A stretch of DNA of 64,000 bases from Urechis unicinctus (lineage: Eukaryota; Annelida; Polychaeta; Xenopneusta; Urechidae), in NCBI GenBank assembly GCA_034190875.2, contig CM067356.1, forward strand, positions 62,142,204-62,206,203. Reading direction: 5' to 3'. The notes beneath the pieces were generated by a model. That model saw only the letters and a list, made by a program, of their open reading frames with translations, had not been told where the DNA came from and made no database searches. Within the stretch, counting starts at the first letter, position 1. The number at the start of each line of letters is the position of its first letter. Below, piece after piece: positions 1-13,249 of this stretch. Both the position numbers and the translations under genes were made by a program.

Positions 1-199
1 CATTCAAATGTATTTCCTAATATAGGTCTAACGAAAACATATGATTAATTAAACCATAGCAGAACTGATAACTCGGTCGGTTTTTGTTGCTGAAGTGTAT
101 GAATCTAAGCGATAATGACTATTCTTGTGTCTGGTGGGTCTTTGGATGGTTGTTGTGTTATACCAAACATGAACAGAATTTTCTTGGACACAGTATAAT
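1..199. other. AT-rich flank, no gene seen
   Basis: I see no coding or RNA signal here. The long open frames that begin in this stretch are only read-through into the neighbouring tetranucleotide array. Confidence 0.6.
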
Positions 200-452
200 A
201 CATACATACAAACATGTATACATACATACATACATACAGACACATACATACATACATACATACATACATACATACATACAGACAGACATACATACATACA
301 TACATACAGACATACAGACAGACAGACATACAGACATACATACATACATACATACATACACATACATACATACATACATACATACATACATACATACATA
401 CATACATACATACATACATACATACATACATACATACATACATACACATACA

Positions 453-484
<32 letters not shown>

Positions 485-532
485 CATACACATACATACA
501 TACATACATACATACATACATACATACATACA

Positions 533-564
<32 letters not shown>

Positions 565-716
565 CATACATACATACATACATACATACATACATACATA
601 CATACATACATACATACATACATACATACATACATACATACATACATACATACATACATACATACACATACATACATACATACATACATACATACATACA
701 TACATACATCATACAT
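200..716. repeat. (CATA)n microsatellite, about 0.5 kb
   Basis: An almost uninterrupted array of the tetranucleotide CATA (GTAT/TATG on the other strand). Scattered units are variant, such as CAGA and CACA, mainly in the first 160 bp. Because the unit is four bases and contains no stop in most frames, every frame on both strands reads open as repeated His-Thr-Tyr-Ile or Met-Tyr-Val-Cys. These open frames are not genes. Confidence 0.97.
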
Positions 717-2070
717 AGTACATACAGCAAGCATAATATGCAGCAAGCATAATATGCGGCGAATCACACATTGAAAATTTCCGTTAACAGACAGAATCGA
801 CCTGTCGGAACGTTGTACGTGAGGCACTAGGTATCATCATTATTTGCAATACTATTTGCAAAAAAAAAATCTTATAGGCTCAGGAAACATTCACGCAGGC
901 ATTCGGCTGGCAGAATCATCCTGGGCTAATTTCATTTATGTTCATCAGAACTCCTGAAATAACGAAATATAAGCTACTACCATTCCAATAAAATGCTCGA
1001 TTGATACTGTTTTGTACGGTACCAAATAAATTTAATTGAGAACATTTGTCATCCAATCAAATGATCTCAAACGTACGCGACAGTATAGTACTTTTAACCC
1101 ATCTTTTCTTCAAAGCCTGCATTATTGGCTGCATAAATCGAAATCAGAGCTTGTTATTTTATTTAATAATATACAACAAATACGAGGTGTTTTAGTATTA
1201 GCTTAATTCACATAAAACGCAATAAGTGAAATAAGCATATATGCATTTGAACCCCTTTGGGATGAAGGGACACAGAGCAATGATTTGTGCTTTGTCAGGG
1301 GCTGTCGTATGCGGAGAGCACTTTGTCATATTTTGTTCCGACGTAAGTGTTTCGGCTGGTGAAGGGAGGTGTGGTTATCGCGACTAATTAATCCACCCAC
1401 TAAATAATACAAATGATCTATCGATATGACCCTTCTTTAAAGAAACCACAACGGCGATGGTCGATTAAAACCATCATGGTTCCAAATTGGCTCCAACTGT
1501 AACATTGCTATTATAGCAGTAGTGGTTTATTTAATGGCGCTGCTTGCTAAGCCTTGGTTGCAAAATGTATAACTACTTGCATAACGCAATAGGGCGAAAT
1601 ATAACTTGTGTCACAGGCAAACTTACCTTGGCAATGGTACTGACACATTAATCTACGCATATTTGCGCACCGAACTGTGGAATAAGAATTATGGTTAGTT
1701 TAAGATACCAAAATATAGGAGCGTTCAGTATATGTTTTCTGCAAACCGTGAAACGAATCATGCCGCACATGCCTCGGCTGAGAAGATTGATGCTTTCGTC
1801 AAGATATTATTAGAATTTGCACAAATTATTCATTTTGATATGTGCTCTACAAATCATCCCTGTTATTCTGCAAAACCGTTACAACAGCTTATTTCCTTTT
1901 GTAATTAGGTAACTGCTCGAGTCAAACGATATGATAGATGAGTCATAGTGAGCTGCGTCCAGAAGGCGAGAAAACGCCATAAACGAGCCCTTCCATTCAT
2001 TGACAGTTAAGTTATACCTCATGTCTATGACCCGGGATGTATATAAACACGAGATGATGGTCTTACTTAA
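717..2070. other. Intergenic or intronic, no gene recognised
   Basis: AT-rich single-copy-looking sequence. No frame longer than about 60 codons has protein-like composition. A TATA-like run lies at about 2,039-2,046, close to the first exon segment described next; it could be a promoter or chance. Confidence 0.5.
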
Positions 2071-2935
2071 GCATTTACTGTGGCTGGAAAACGACAACTC
2101 GAACCTTTCTCTGAGGCGAGCAAACGCAGTAGATTGATGGGCAATACAAACTTGTTACAAGCCGTGAACAAAATGAGATGGAAAGGAGTGAGTATGATTT
2201 TATTTCTATTCCGGAATTATAGAATTGACAAGTATACGTTATACATGACGACGGTTTATGTTACCTGTGTGTGTTTCTGTGTTGACTGGAGACGAAGATA
2301 TTTTACACGTCGCCTTGGACGCTTATGAAATCGAACGGGCCAATTCATCGCTGGATTCTTTAAACAACGCTCAACACACAACGACACAAACTGGAGCTAG
2401 CACTACAGATGACAATGCCTACGGTAGGGTTGTTACATTGTTGCTTTTAGGAATGACATAACGAAAAGCTTTAGGGCATTTAGTGATATTTATATATGAT
2501 TATTTGTACACGCTTGATGAGAATTAGGTGTTTCTTTTAATATTTAAACAAAAGTGACTCAGGTGGTGTTTTTTACTTTGCCGCCAATTATCTTTGAAGC
2601 TTCACGGGACAGAAAATAGAAAACGGTGTTTACCCCTACAGAGCCACTTATGATTTTGATTGTTATTTTGCAAACGATCACTTATCCGTCAAGTCACCTA
2701 GGGCCAAAATCACATGCCGTTATCAGCGAGTGTTTGCAGCAATGTACCAGATTATACAGAACCAAAATGTTTTGTAACCGAAGGAAACGCGCAAACATTG
2801 ATTGAGCGGATGATGATGTACATAGATGAGACATCACACGCCGCCCATCTACTGATGCTTGCTCAAGACGAAGCTACCTTAACCCAGTTACGAAAGAAAA
2901 TGGACGAAGCCAACCAAGGGGACCCAGTCGTCTAA
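2071..2935 (+). CDS. Small unrecognised protein, three exon-like segments
   Basis: Three protein-like segments lie in order on the plus strand. Segment 1 (2,071-2,187) encodes a basic stretch containing KRQLEPFSEASKRSR and runs into a GTGAGT donor. Segment 2 (about 2,292-2,423) is Asp/Glu/Thr/Asn-rich and ends at a GTAGGG donor. Segment 3 (2,751-2,935) starts after a CCAG acceptor, encodes a helical, acidic tail with LIERMMMYIDETSHAAHLLM, and ends at TAA. The splice between segments 2 and 3 keeps phase 1 on both sides, which supports a real intron (2,424-2,750). The junction of segments 1 and 2 is less certain: the best donor and the two nearby acceptors do not match in phase. No ATG opens segment 1 in frame, which runs back to an AG at 2,069-2,070, so it is probably internal and upstream exons are missing. 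The basic N-terminal motif resembles those at the start of some transposon-linked proteins, but I do not recognise the family. Confidence 0.5.
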
Positions 2936-3615
2936 GGTGAACACCCATTGAAGAAATTACAGAACAAATATGACAACTGTTTACACGTATACCGTTAGTC
3001 GGATTCAACGCATCCAATTATTACCTCAATGTTGTGAAAATACCGCTGACGACTTACCTGCAAGAACCCTTATCATTTAAGTATACCATTAGACAAAATA
3101 ACTCATCCATGTGCGTTATTTGGACTTCACTAACTGTACTGCACCTAGATAAACATACGACGTGTGAGCATAAACTATTTTCCCATATGAATGAGTAACA
3201 TCCACTTCATGTTTGAACTGTTTGTGGTAAACCTTTTTATCATCGCTCTTCAATATCCGAACGGGTAAGCGTTTGAATCACAAGATCTGGGAACTTTATA
3301 CGTAACAATTTGGGTCGGTCGAAATCCAAAGTTTTTTTATAAATGTGCTCCATAATTATTGTTCTAGCAAGTAATATCATATGAAAACTATTTTCAAATA
3401 AACCTACCATCATCTATCAGTAACCCTTAACTCCACGCCTAAATTTGAGAAATAACCAATCAACGAAATCTGTCAATTTTAGTCACTGTCAAGCTACATT
3501 CCAAATGAGAATTAGATAACACTTACTTCGAATTAAAATTTATTCAGTTTATAACGACAAGGCCCTTGTAATTTGTGTTCATCGTTATTAATCTTCATTC
3601 ACTTGCAAACTAAAA
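2936..3615. other. Downstream flank of the small gene, nothing recognised
   Basis: AT-rich, with no frame of note. It may hold the 3' UTR of the preceding gene. Confidence 0.4.
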
Positions 3616-3648
3616 TGTGATACCAGTTTTCGTCAAACTGGTATCACA
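3616..3648. repeat. Perfect 14-bp hairpin
   Basis: The arm TGTGATACCAGTTT (3,616-3,629) is followed by a 5-nt loop (TCGTC) and the exact inverted arm (3,635-3,648). Fourteen paired bases without mismatch are unlikely by chance at one given place, but not extraordinary over 64 kb. No flanking target-site duplication is obvious. It could be the core of a small foldback element, or a structured RNA if transcribed. Confidence 0.75.
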
Positions 3649-4049
3649 CACATTAACCCATTCAAAGATTGTCTTAATATTCTCTTCGACATAGCAGGTG
3701 AAAACGCAGGTCGTCATTTGTACTTCGGTCCATTTCATCATAGACCCCCCCCCCCTCCTTCCACCTTCCTCTATATGACATATCCAACTAGATTGAATAA
3801 TCTGTCACCAGGAAATTTCAACAAAATAATAGCATAATATCTTAGGAGATTGTGAAATCCGTCAGTGGAAAAAGTCAGCCGAAATATTGCCACCCTAATT
3901 CCGTATAGTGCACAACGTTGGCTTAAACAATTGCCGCCTCAGCGTTAAAAAAGGGATTTCAAAGGGTACCAATGTCAGCGGAGTAAGTGACCTAATTTGC
4001 ATAAAAAGCAGAGCCCCAAAAGGTACGTATTATGCTGTCATATCAGTGA
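3649..4049. other. No gene seen
   Basis: Contains a C-run at about 3,747-3,757 followed by a pyrimidine-rich stretch. Nothing else is recognised. Confidence 0.4.
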
Positions 4050-4055
4050 TTGATA

Positions 4056-4289
4056 ATGCGTTCCATCATGACTGAGTGGCAACCAAAGTCGGTAAGCAAT
4101 GAGATAGAACTTAGCAAATTGAGCTGCATAACTAACATGAGTTATATTCATGGGATTTGGCTCACCTACTTCGGGTTCACATCTTTGTGTTGGCAATATA
4201 TGAGATGTTTCGTTTTAAATTTCTCACATTCAGGTAACAGCCAGCCGGATATCAAAGCACGGCTGTTATTGTGTCCCTCTCAGCAATAA
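4056..4289 (+). CDS. Hypothetical short ORF
   Basis: An ATG at 4,056 opens a frame of about 77 codons that ends in TAA. The composition is mixed and protein-like (Trp, Cys and Tyr present), with a possible hydrophobic centre. No family is recognised, no intron signals were examined convincingly, and there is no second copy in this window to test conservation. It may be chance. Confidence 0.15.
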   Translation: MRSIMTEWQPKSVSNEIELSKLSCITNMSYIHGIWLTYFGFTSLCWQYMRCFVLNFSHSGNSQPDIKARLLLCPSQQ

Positions 4290-7200
4290 TAAAAAGATTT
4301 AGGCACAACTTAATCGAATATTGTTGCCCAAAGAACGGCAATAACTTGCGGTCCCATCGAAATTTCATGTATCCCAAATTGTTGATCAACAGCGGCAAAT
4401 TCGACATCATGTATCGTATCGAGTGATAAGGCGTTGCCTAGCAAATAACTAAATATCAGAGGCTTTGTCAAAATCTAATGGTATTTGCACTATTCGATAA
4501 CAAGCAGATTTAAGTTAGTAAGTACGAAACAGATCCCATTAGCACATTACATTGCGTTAATAGTCGGACGATATTGTTCATGAATTAGTTATCTGTCCAC
4601 GATCGTTATCGTTGTCTTTTGCAAACGCATATGGACTTGAAAGTTCGATTGCGTACTGTCAAGCTGTATTGATTAGGAATTATTCGACGGAATATCGGAC
4701 CGTGATTGCAACTCTATCCATGAAAAGTCTTGGAGCTTTTTAACGACATGGTTGCGACCGAAGATAGAAAAGACTAGCATAACCAATATTGACCTTTGCA
4801 TAAGGTAAGTAGAGGGGGAAGTAGCAGAGGCCCATAATCAGGCACATTTATCCCTGAGGTGATTTGGTACTGCAACACAGCCATGAATCAAAGGGCGGTG
4901 AGTCCAAATTACAAATCAGATCTCGCACCTTTTGTAGCATTTGTAGACATAATGAGGTCAATCAGCAAATCGTGTTTGCACAGCAAAGTTTGCCTTAACG
5001 CTTCTACGAATGATGCGCACAAGCAACATTGATAAAATACGTAGCATAGATTATTCATTGTCAACATAGATGGTCATTGTTATATATTTCACACTCGTCA
5101 AAAAATTTGCGCTCATGGAGTGATGACTATCACTCATGACATGAGACACACTTCCGTTCTGGTGCAGATGCTCAGTACGGTGTACAGTAAATGTAATCTC
5201 CTTAATTGGACGATCTGAGATTACCCTAATAACCCTTAGATATGCAGCTGACGACCTTAATACAATCTGTGCAAAAACAATTTTGATAATTTGTAATTGT
5301 TGAGCATTAGGTGCGAAGAGATAATATTGCAATGCTCAAATGGAAATGGGACAGTTCTTACGGACATTTAAATATAATATTCAGCACCGATAAAATGGAT
5401 ATAATTATCACATCCAATGCTTGTGATGCACATTTCTAACCTTCACCGCATGCAGATTAGCGGATAACCAGTGAATGTCCACTTTGTTTATTCTGCCCTG
5501 CTATGGTGTCGTTGTCATAAGCTATCTATCAAAGATATTTGATGTTGCGACTATTATAAGTTCATTTCGTCGGCAACTCATCTTAATTTTTACTATACAC
5601 CGTTATCATTATTGAGCATAGAAAGGTGTAGTTTATATTATTATCTAAACAAGGTAGTGGAATAACTACAATTCGGCTGTTTGGTGGCGATTAGAAAAAC
5701 GTCTGATTGAGGGTAACAGACGCAATGCGCAATAGAAGCCGGAGGTGAATAGATAAATGGCATCTAAATAATCTTCACCCTTTTTTAATGACGACGGCCC
5801 GCTCAGTGGTGGGGTAAGCTACCAGCTCGACACATCTACACTTTTGATTTTTGTTTATTGCAATTCTAAATGAGCAAGTACGTATTGAGGTATATGCAAA
5901 AGTTTATATTCTTAATAGAATTAAGTTACGTATGCATTGTTGGCCTGTGAATAAAAAGCTCATATGAATATCCTGCAGGATCACACTCGCATTCCCCAAC
6001 ATTGTCCAGTCTTCCAATTCATTATGACGAAGTTAATATCCAGGGCTAACAATAATGTGTCTATTGCAGTAGCGAAGAAATATTCTCTGCTGCTTAATAT
6101 TCTCTGCTGCTACTCGAAGACATATCACACGTTCTTCTGACATATTCGTACACAATTGTTAGTTCGTATCGGTTGAATATTTTACTGACGCAGAATTGTT
6201 GTGATATGTCTATTCCTGCGCAGAATACCGAAGATACATACGGAACTATTTAAATTATATCTATAGACAGGGCGCAAGTCGGTTTGGTTTTTAACTATTG
6301 TCTGTGTAGCTTGTAGTTGTACCTCTACAATGGGCAAGATATAGAAGCTCAAAATCAGCACGATATGGTATTCCTTAGAGACTCATGCAGACATTTGATT
6401 ATCTCAAGTGACACGAATCGATGACAATAGTCACCGTACACCAGCTGGTTCCCAGTATAGTGCTTATTGGCAAATTGTTTTCATCGGAGCCTTATATAAC
6501 ACAGCAGTATTTGCTGACAAATTGGGTTACAATGCCACATTCACCCCATTTCTTGACACAATTTATGACATGAATGTTGGCTGTGCATCAAACACATTGC
6601 CTATTGCTATTAATCGTTGCATGTTTAGAATTAAATAAAATAACCCAAAGACATTCTCTCACTTCGAAGGCTCCGTTGAAAGTCTGCTGTTGACCCGAGT
6701 CTACGCGTTATGAGAGAAATATGCTACGTGATATTGTTAAGAAAACCCTTCATATTCGTGACCAAAGCGCATCAAACCCGCGGCTCTGTGCTGATGAAGT
6801 GGATTTGTTTTGACAACAATTTCCCAAATACGTCGTGCTGGTTTCCCATCAAGTCGATATTTGTCTTGCTACTTCAATTTCAAAAGATAATTATGAAACC
6901 GACGTTTGCATATTGGCTCTCTGGTCCCGGTTTGAAAAGTTGCGTGTAAGTTTCGACTTCTGATATATATATTGTTCAATTATGTACTTAAACAACACCA
7001 CGGTAGAGGCTTCCATGATGACACATACACATACATATAATGTGCTCCAATTACCTACAGTGCATAAAATAATCTAGTTGGTAAGTTTTGTCTGCGTGTG
7101 CGCACAATGGAGTTATTTGAAAATCTCTTGTAGCTACGCTAATCACATGGGACCGCTGATCCATAAAACTCACGTGGTTTTAAGACGCACCCATTGAGTT

Positions 7201-7854
7201 TAACTACTCTCCGAATACCATAATTAGTCAAGGTTCAGTAACTGAGTCCACACACAATCATATGATTCCAGAGTGAACTGCAGACAGAAGAGGGTGAGAG
7301 TTCAGGAGCACCTAACAACAAGGTGCAACTTATCGCTGAAGATTTCCAATAGTATGCCGCATATCTATATAGCTCATTGCGGAGACTGAAGTCATCCCGA
7401 AATCTTACTAATTTGACCAAATTATCGATTTTTAAGACAGTACATTAAGGAAACCTCAGCAGCTGTGATCGTTGAAATTACAATGGCTCATCGACAGACT
7501 TCTTAAGCTCCTGTAATTAAAATAACAGTAATAATCAAAGACACAGGTTATACCATGTAATATCGAGGGCGTTTCACACGCAGGGCCTAAATACTGGATG
7601 ACAAATAATTACGCGGTGATACGCAAATGAATCATTTCATCGAGCACTTGCGACAATAATACATTATTTACTTCCATGGTGGTAACTTATAGGAGTAACC
7701 CGTGCGCGTTAATCAGACATCACACAGTGTGAACAATAATTAACGTTCATGACAGGATCAAGATAACATTCTGCAGCTTTTCCTGATTTCTAAAGTCTTT
7801 GGAACCCAATTTGTTTTTACGGCATATCACAGCGAATTTATGTTTGCTTCTCAT
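4290..7854. other. Long stretch without a recognisable gene
   Basis: Only short frames occur. The best two are on the plus strand: 6,408-6,638 opens at a GTG, so its start is unclear, and is rich in Tyr, Thr and Asn; 6,710-6,949 starts at ATG. Both read as plausible protein fragments with no family match. A 17-bp unit is repeated twice in tandem at 6,079-6,112. A short minus-strand frame (7,235-7,420) overlaps nothing else. The style (short protein-like pieces, no long frame) resembles the decayed repeat that begins at 7,855, but I could not align this stretch to the second copy. Confidence 0.4.
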
Positions 7855-8690
7855 CTAGCTTTGCTTGTGTTCCAGCATCCTACTTCCCTGGCAAATCTTT
7901 AGCCAGGTATTGTAGCTAGGCGTTGTATTATCTCCAATATAACGCAGCAAATGGGCATTGAGTCGGAAGTCCGGAAACAATATGGTAAAAGCTGTTTGTA
8001 AACTTCTATATTACTTAATGTAACTGTCTGTGTCTTATTTATGATTACGCCATCTAACTTCCTGTTTTCATAATGAATTATAATCATGAGTCAACAGGCA
8101 CACTAATACTAAGTGACCCCATTCAAGCACTTGTGTCGTTTTTATCAATTCCATGTGTTTATATGCTTGTATTGTCCGGTAATCTTTGCAGTATTGTTAA
8201 AGCATTTATTTGCCCGCATGATGTGGTCCGTCTTCTCTTCGGAAATTTGCTTCGCAAGCAATTTTTTAGCACTATCTCTCTATCAAACAACTAACCCTTA
8301 CTGCATTTGACAGAGTGTGATTGATATCAGGTAATGGGTAACTGCTTATTAAAATCTGTAATCAACCGTCTGTTTCCCCAAAGCCAACCACAAAAGAGTT
8401 GATTGTGCACAACGTGATAAGAAATTGAAAACTACGCTGCAACTTTAGGCATTATGGGACAATATAGTTTTAAACACTTGTCACGAACGGTTAGCGTTAC
8501 GAGAATGTAGAGTTGAAGTGCAAATACATCTTTCTAAGCTGCCAACCATAGCATAATATTTTGATTTGTTTCTTGTGCAGCTTTACTTGTGTTCCAACAT
8601 CCTACTTCCATGGCAAATCTCTAGCCAAGTACTGCATCCGCCCTAACGCAGCAAATGATATATGAGTCATAATCGACGATGATTGTCAAA
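7855..8690 (+). repeat. Direct repeat of about 100 bp inside part A
   Basis: The stretch 7,855-7,960 is repeated at 8,578-8,665. Both contain CTTGTGTTCCA.CATCCTACTT followed by a CAAATC.TTAGCCA-like block and ACGCAGCAAATG. Only one such copy is present at the matching place in the inverted partner (34,680-34,770), so the second was probably inserted into copy 1 after the duplication. Confidence 0.75.
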
Positions 8691-8835
8691 GCGCTGGTGT
8701 CTACATACCTAGCCTCGATACACGATTGGGACTTAGAACTCAATGGGAAACTAGTCCTAAAATATCACAGCATTAAGTATCACCTGACACACCAAGGAAT
8801 TCCCAACATTCACAACTGAGGCAGCTTCGCATTTT

Positions 8836-9096
8836 GTGATTGCGTCCGAAGTAAATGTAATTAAATCATTGATATATTTCTCTGCCATGGTCTTATGGAC
8901 GCTAGAGAACTGCAAGCGTCCGTTGAGGTCCGACGGCCACTACTACGCTGAAACATATAACATGCACTCACATTTAGCCGTAATTGTTGGCTGTTTGAGA
9001 GAGTGTAAGGTACGCAGAGGGTTTGACGGCCCGCTTAAAGTTGTGTTTTGTATTGCGTCCACAAAGGTGGGGCAACATACGAACACGAAAAGATGA
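8836..9096 (+). pseudogene. Protein-like fragment in part A
   Basis: An open stretch of 86 codons whose first codon is not ATG, so its true start is unknown. It contains Cys/Trp-rich and basic segments. The matching DNA in the inverted copy (around 33,000-33,150) does not stay open over the same length. No family is recognised. It is treated as a decayed fragment of the repeat. Confidence 0.2.
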
Positions 9097-11150
9097 GCAC
9101 ATACTGAAGAATCCTTGACAAATTTGATACCGTCAGTATGCGTCATACATGATACATGGAACAAATTGATCGCATCATGAAACCCTATGTCGCAGCAGTG
9201 TGACGTCAGCAGTAACCATTAACCTCACTATGCAGCGGCAATTGTCATCCACATCTTTACGTCAGATATATCGGTTTCAATGGATGTCAGCAATGTCTTA
9301 TTACAAATGAGCATATTTCCTACTTTATATCGCTCGCTGATGTAGTCAGTCTGTATAACATATTCCCTGGACTCAAGGAGTCGAATCACTGCGTGATGGA
9401 TTGCAGGTTTATGCCATAGTCGGTATTAGAGAGCGACAGCCTGCGGGTTTGGCAACAATCCGCTATATTTCGGAAACGAGTAGAACTACTGCCGCATGGA
9501 CTCTAATATCAATTGCGGTTGGAGACACGACATACATGTTGTTCATTTCAGTAAAAACATCCTATAGGCATTTCTCCTCCAGCAGTTATTGGAATTTTAT
9601 TCTAATATTGTGAAGTATATACGCACGCTTCATGTGTGTGATAAAATGACTGTACGGCTTACCATAACACCACAAGCTCTTCCGCCTGATATAGGCTATG
9701 ACACACGTTTCTGCGTCAATAAATCTGACAATGAACGCGTTACTTGAACGACTGAAACATGGCGCCTTGATAGCAATGTAATTACACCCTGCTACACATT
9801 TTATGCTTAACAAATATATAACACTTGGTAACATCAGTCAATAGATCAAAGACAGATTATTAATATTCAGAATGACCTGCATTTAGGCAATGTATTTGCT
9901 TATGGGTATTCTTAAAAATATCGGAATATATTCCTACACGTCAGTGTTGCATTGTTCAGTGAAGATAACAGTTCGTAAACAAATCGATATGATCAAGGCC
10001 GGAGTGATCTATCGTAACTACTTCCTGGGTCAGTTACTACCTCCTTGGTAAGCATACTCAATCATATTCAGGTGTCATCTAATATGCACTGCAACAACAG
10101 CGCTTAATGATATAATCGTCGTTGATGAATGCATGCGAGACAATATCTACGAGGCACTGTAGATTATATTGTTTACCACTCACGTCTAAATGGCTGCTTT
10201 TGGTTATTCACAACATGTGCACTGTTTAAATGTCAACAACCTAACACTTTCATAAATACTATAATCTTGACGACGTATTACATTATCACAGTTTAATGTA
10301 CATCAACCATATTCTCCTGCCTGCAAGGGCTGCTGCAGCATGAAAGAGAGCGGGTTTTAATCAAAGACTTGTCTGAGAATATCGTACGAAAGTAATTCGT
10401 TAATGCAAGTTTATTCCCGGTAGAATTTCTGTTGCCAGGCAATAAAAGAGCAATGTGTATAGTTGGTCCTGAGCTGGAACAAATCAGAATTCCACAGATC
10501 TAGGCAATCATCGAAATTACATAGCAAACTGCAATGTAGATATATGACACAACATTGCATCGTCTATACATTTGTATTACTTATTCCGGATTTTAACGGG
10601 TTCGATAACATTGTCTTAAGAGTAGATATTATAATCGAAGAGGTAAGTCAGTAACTGATGTACAATAATGTTTGATGTACACTTGCGTAATCAGGTGAGT
10701 CGAATTCAGACAAGGTCAGAGCCCATACTAACCGTTGACATCGAGGTATAATGTTACACATAACTCGTCATTTATAAAACATATAAGGCAGCAATCATTA
10801 CTTGAAAACGTGCATTGAGTTACATTCAATATCATAAGTGTAAGCAAGCTTTTAGTATCTATGTGATGTGCTAACAAACAATTTGATGAATAGGAGACAT
10901 AATACCTGCTACAAGTTATATGACCGTCATACAATTCAATAAAAGGTATATACCATGACTAAACACCTAGTAAAGCACCCAAATAAAACATCATGTTTTG
11001 AGTGTTTAACACAACCAATGCTAGTCCAATAAGATACACTTAGGCTCGTGGTGTAAATGTGCAATCCAAAAACACAATGCAGCAAATACAAGCCCCATGC
11101 ATCGTCACAAAGACGGCTAATATGACATATATTCGTATAATAAGCGGCGA

Positions 11151-11520
11151 TTGCAAGTGATGTATTTTATTCCTTTTGAATGTAAAGAAACAGCCTTAAC
11201 TCCTCTACTATGTCAGGGAGCTGCCATATACTATTATCAAATCATCATAATATCTTCTGACGCAAATTATCATGGCGCATGGACACCTTCTATCATCACA
11301 AAGCTGACTGATGTGACATGTGATTGTCTATTGAACGGCAATAAGCGACGACATATGGTATCCCGTTAGAATGAACGGCAGCAGCGTGAAGCCCTGCGAT
11401 TTGTCTTGCAGCTGCCATATACGGAAATGGATTAATCAGGACACTGCCGTCGCAACATTTCGTAGATTTTTATATAAATATTAGTGTTGTATCATAAGGC
11501 AATAATGATAGATAAGCTAC
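11151..11520 (+). pseudogene. Decayed protein-like fragment, copy 1 of the 192-bp repeat pair
   Basis: This stretch and its partner at 39,530-39,870 encode a similar peptide containing NERQQREA and SGHCRRNIS. The copy here is broken and the copy-2 version stays open longer. The preceding block (about 11,090-11,260) is an older, related copy of the same sequence. The function and family are unknown. Confidence 0.35.
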
Positions 11521-11889
11521 TCCTTATATGGCCCCATCCACCATCCGATCCTTTTCAATAACAACGAAAATAGATTTTGTGACGCAGATGGACACAATGG
11601 AGTATTGTGCAATTGCCAATATGCGCCGATGAGTTGATTGTGGACAATAATATCCGCGATTAAAGTGTACAACCCTGATCAAAAGCTTATTTCTGTAATG
11701 CGTAATATAGCAAGAATGAACTTGTATGATATATTTCGGAACACCGCTTGACCGTCACGGATACGACTTAACACAGGTACAGCATTACGGTAACATGGTA
11801 TGGTCTTATCGACAAATCACTTGAGTACAGCCATCACATTCAATGGAGGTAGCATTACCAACCTCATTTTCGCTTAAGGTCTATACTTG

Positions 11890-12555
11890 TACAAGGTGTC
11901 AATTTTGTATCATGATGTATATACATCTACCGCAATAAGTCCTAACAACCGATTGTTGAGTCAATGAGTTTAAACTACTGAATATTTACCTCGTATCTGA
12001 TAACAAACAAGGCATCGGCCACAAATCTTGGATGTTAATGTAGGAAGCTTTGATTCATTGCTGCATAATATATAGCCATAAGTGACACAATATTAAGGGT
12101 CAGTCATTATGTCTTGGATTTTTGATTTTTAGCTTTTCTAACATAAAACATTATATAGTGTCTAGTACACTTACCGCTGCGTGAGTATAACTATATAAGG
12201 ATTATTTACTTTTGTGTGATGCTTACATTAATTGTTGATTAGTAACATAAACTGACATTCATCCCATATCATCATCTGCTTTCACATTGTAAGGACATCA
12301 GCTTTACATTGTTAGGACATCGGCGTTGTAAGATATCGGATATGAAGTCCATAAACTAACCTCGGCTTATTACATATGTTGTACATTTTCTAAGCTAGAG
12401 AAGCAAAGAAACAGAGCTTAATGTGCAGACCTGCAAGACAGGAACGGGTTAAATCGGTTTAATGCACTACCGCCTGAGGTATTCTCTAGTAATTACATAT
12501 GAGCATTATAGGTACCCCTCGTCCTAATGAATTAACACCATGCCGCGATCATTGC
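11890..12555. repeat. Copy-1-specific stretch with an inverted 80-bp piece
   Basis: Copy 2 jumps directly from the equivalent of 11,885 to that of 12,560, so this 0.66-kb stretch was gained in copy 1 or lost in copy 2. Inside it, 12,400-12,479 is the inverse of 16,090-16,169 with only about one difference, far closer than the two large copies are to each other. Confidence 0.7.
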
Positions 12556-12907
12556 TTAAGAATAATAGTTTGAACAATCATATAAGAATATGACTCAAAG
12601 AGAGCATTCACACGTTTATTTGGAAAGGCAAACATGATTTGAGTTGTTCTTTAGCTGCTTTCTTTTACCAAATCAACCTTTTCATGCTTCCGACAATGTG
12701 CACTGAGATCAAATAAGGAAAAGCAATAGCCAAAATATATTGAACACCAACCAAATTATTATTGGATGCTGCCGAGATACGATGTCGGAAGTCGAATATA
12801 TTGTGTCAACTATCTTAGCATATTCGCACCATGTTTTTTAAGCTGTCGCAACAAATTTACAAATGTCGCATGGAGTTAAATGATTTCCAATGTTAACTTG
12901 ATGTTAC

Positions 12908-13249
12908 TTATTGTATGACAAATATTGAATACAACAGTATAACAGCATGCAACACATATGTCGATGCCTTGATGTCAAGTGTGCTGCTTCTGCAAATATA
13001 CTTTGCTCGAGCTGATGGATGATACTTACACGCTGCATGCAAATGCTCGAAGGAGCATGGAGACATTTTCGCTTTAGAGGCCACGTAGGTAGCTATTACG
13101 TCTGTTTGAATTGACATCACTTCACCAACCTTATGTATACTATCAGCATTTTTACAGTTGGGCACAGAAACATAGGAAATGACGAGGAGAAACAAGTTAG
13201 CGTTCAAGATAATGTGATCTTTGCTATTTAATGCCTGGTAAGAACTCAT
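12908..13249 (-). pseudogene. Protein-like frame of 113 codons on the minus strand
   Basis: This is the longest non-repetitive open frame in part B copy 1. It encodes a peptide with a hydrophobic start and a His/Cys/Tyr-containing middle. The plus strand of the same DNA in copy 2 (42,184-42,474) is also open and shares a CCFCKYT...LMDDTYTLHA segment with the plus strand here, so which strand was coding is unclear. There is no family match. It belongs to the decayed repeat. Confidence 0.25.

Larger units (their letters stand above)
7855..10190 (+). repeat. Segmental repeat part A, copy 1
   Basis: This 2.3-kb stretch matches 30,940-34,770 in inverted orientation. Anchor pairs by eye: 7,870 with 34,755; 8,110 with 34,530; 8,770 with 33,260; 9,740 with 32,420; 9,980 with 31,850; 10,040 with 31,060; 10,110 with 30,990. 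The matches are interrupted by indels. Copy 2 carries two extra pieces (31,101-31,838 and about 33,330-34,090), while copy 1 has an extra about 110 bp at 8,578-8,690. Aligned pieces look roughly 75-85 percent alike. No long frame is intact; the best traces are at 8,836-9,096 and 9,401-9,613. Confidence 0.85.

Noticed and set aside
49-827. Very long open frames over the (CATA)n array
   Set aside because: They are an arithmetic effect of a four-base repeat lacking stop codons, open on both strands.
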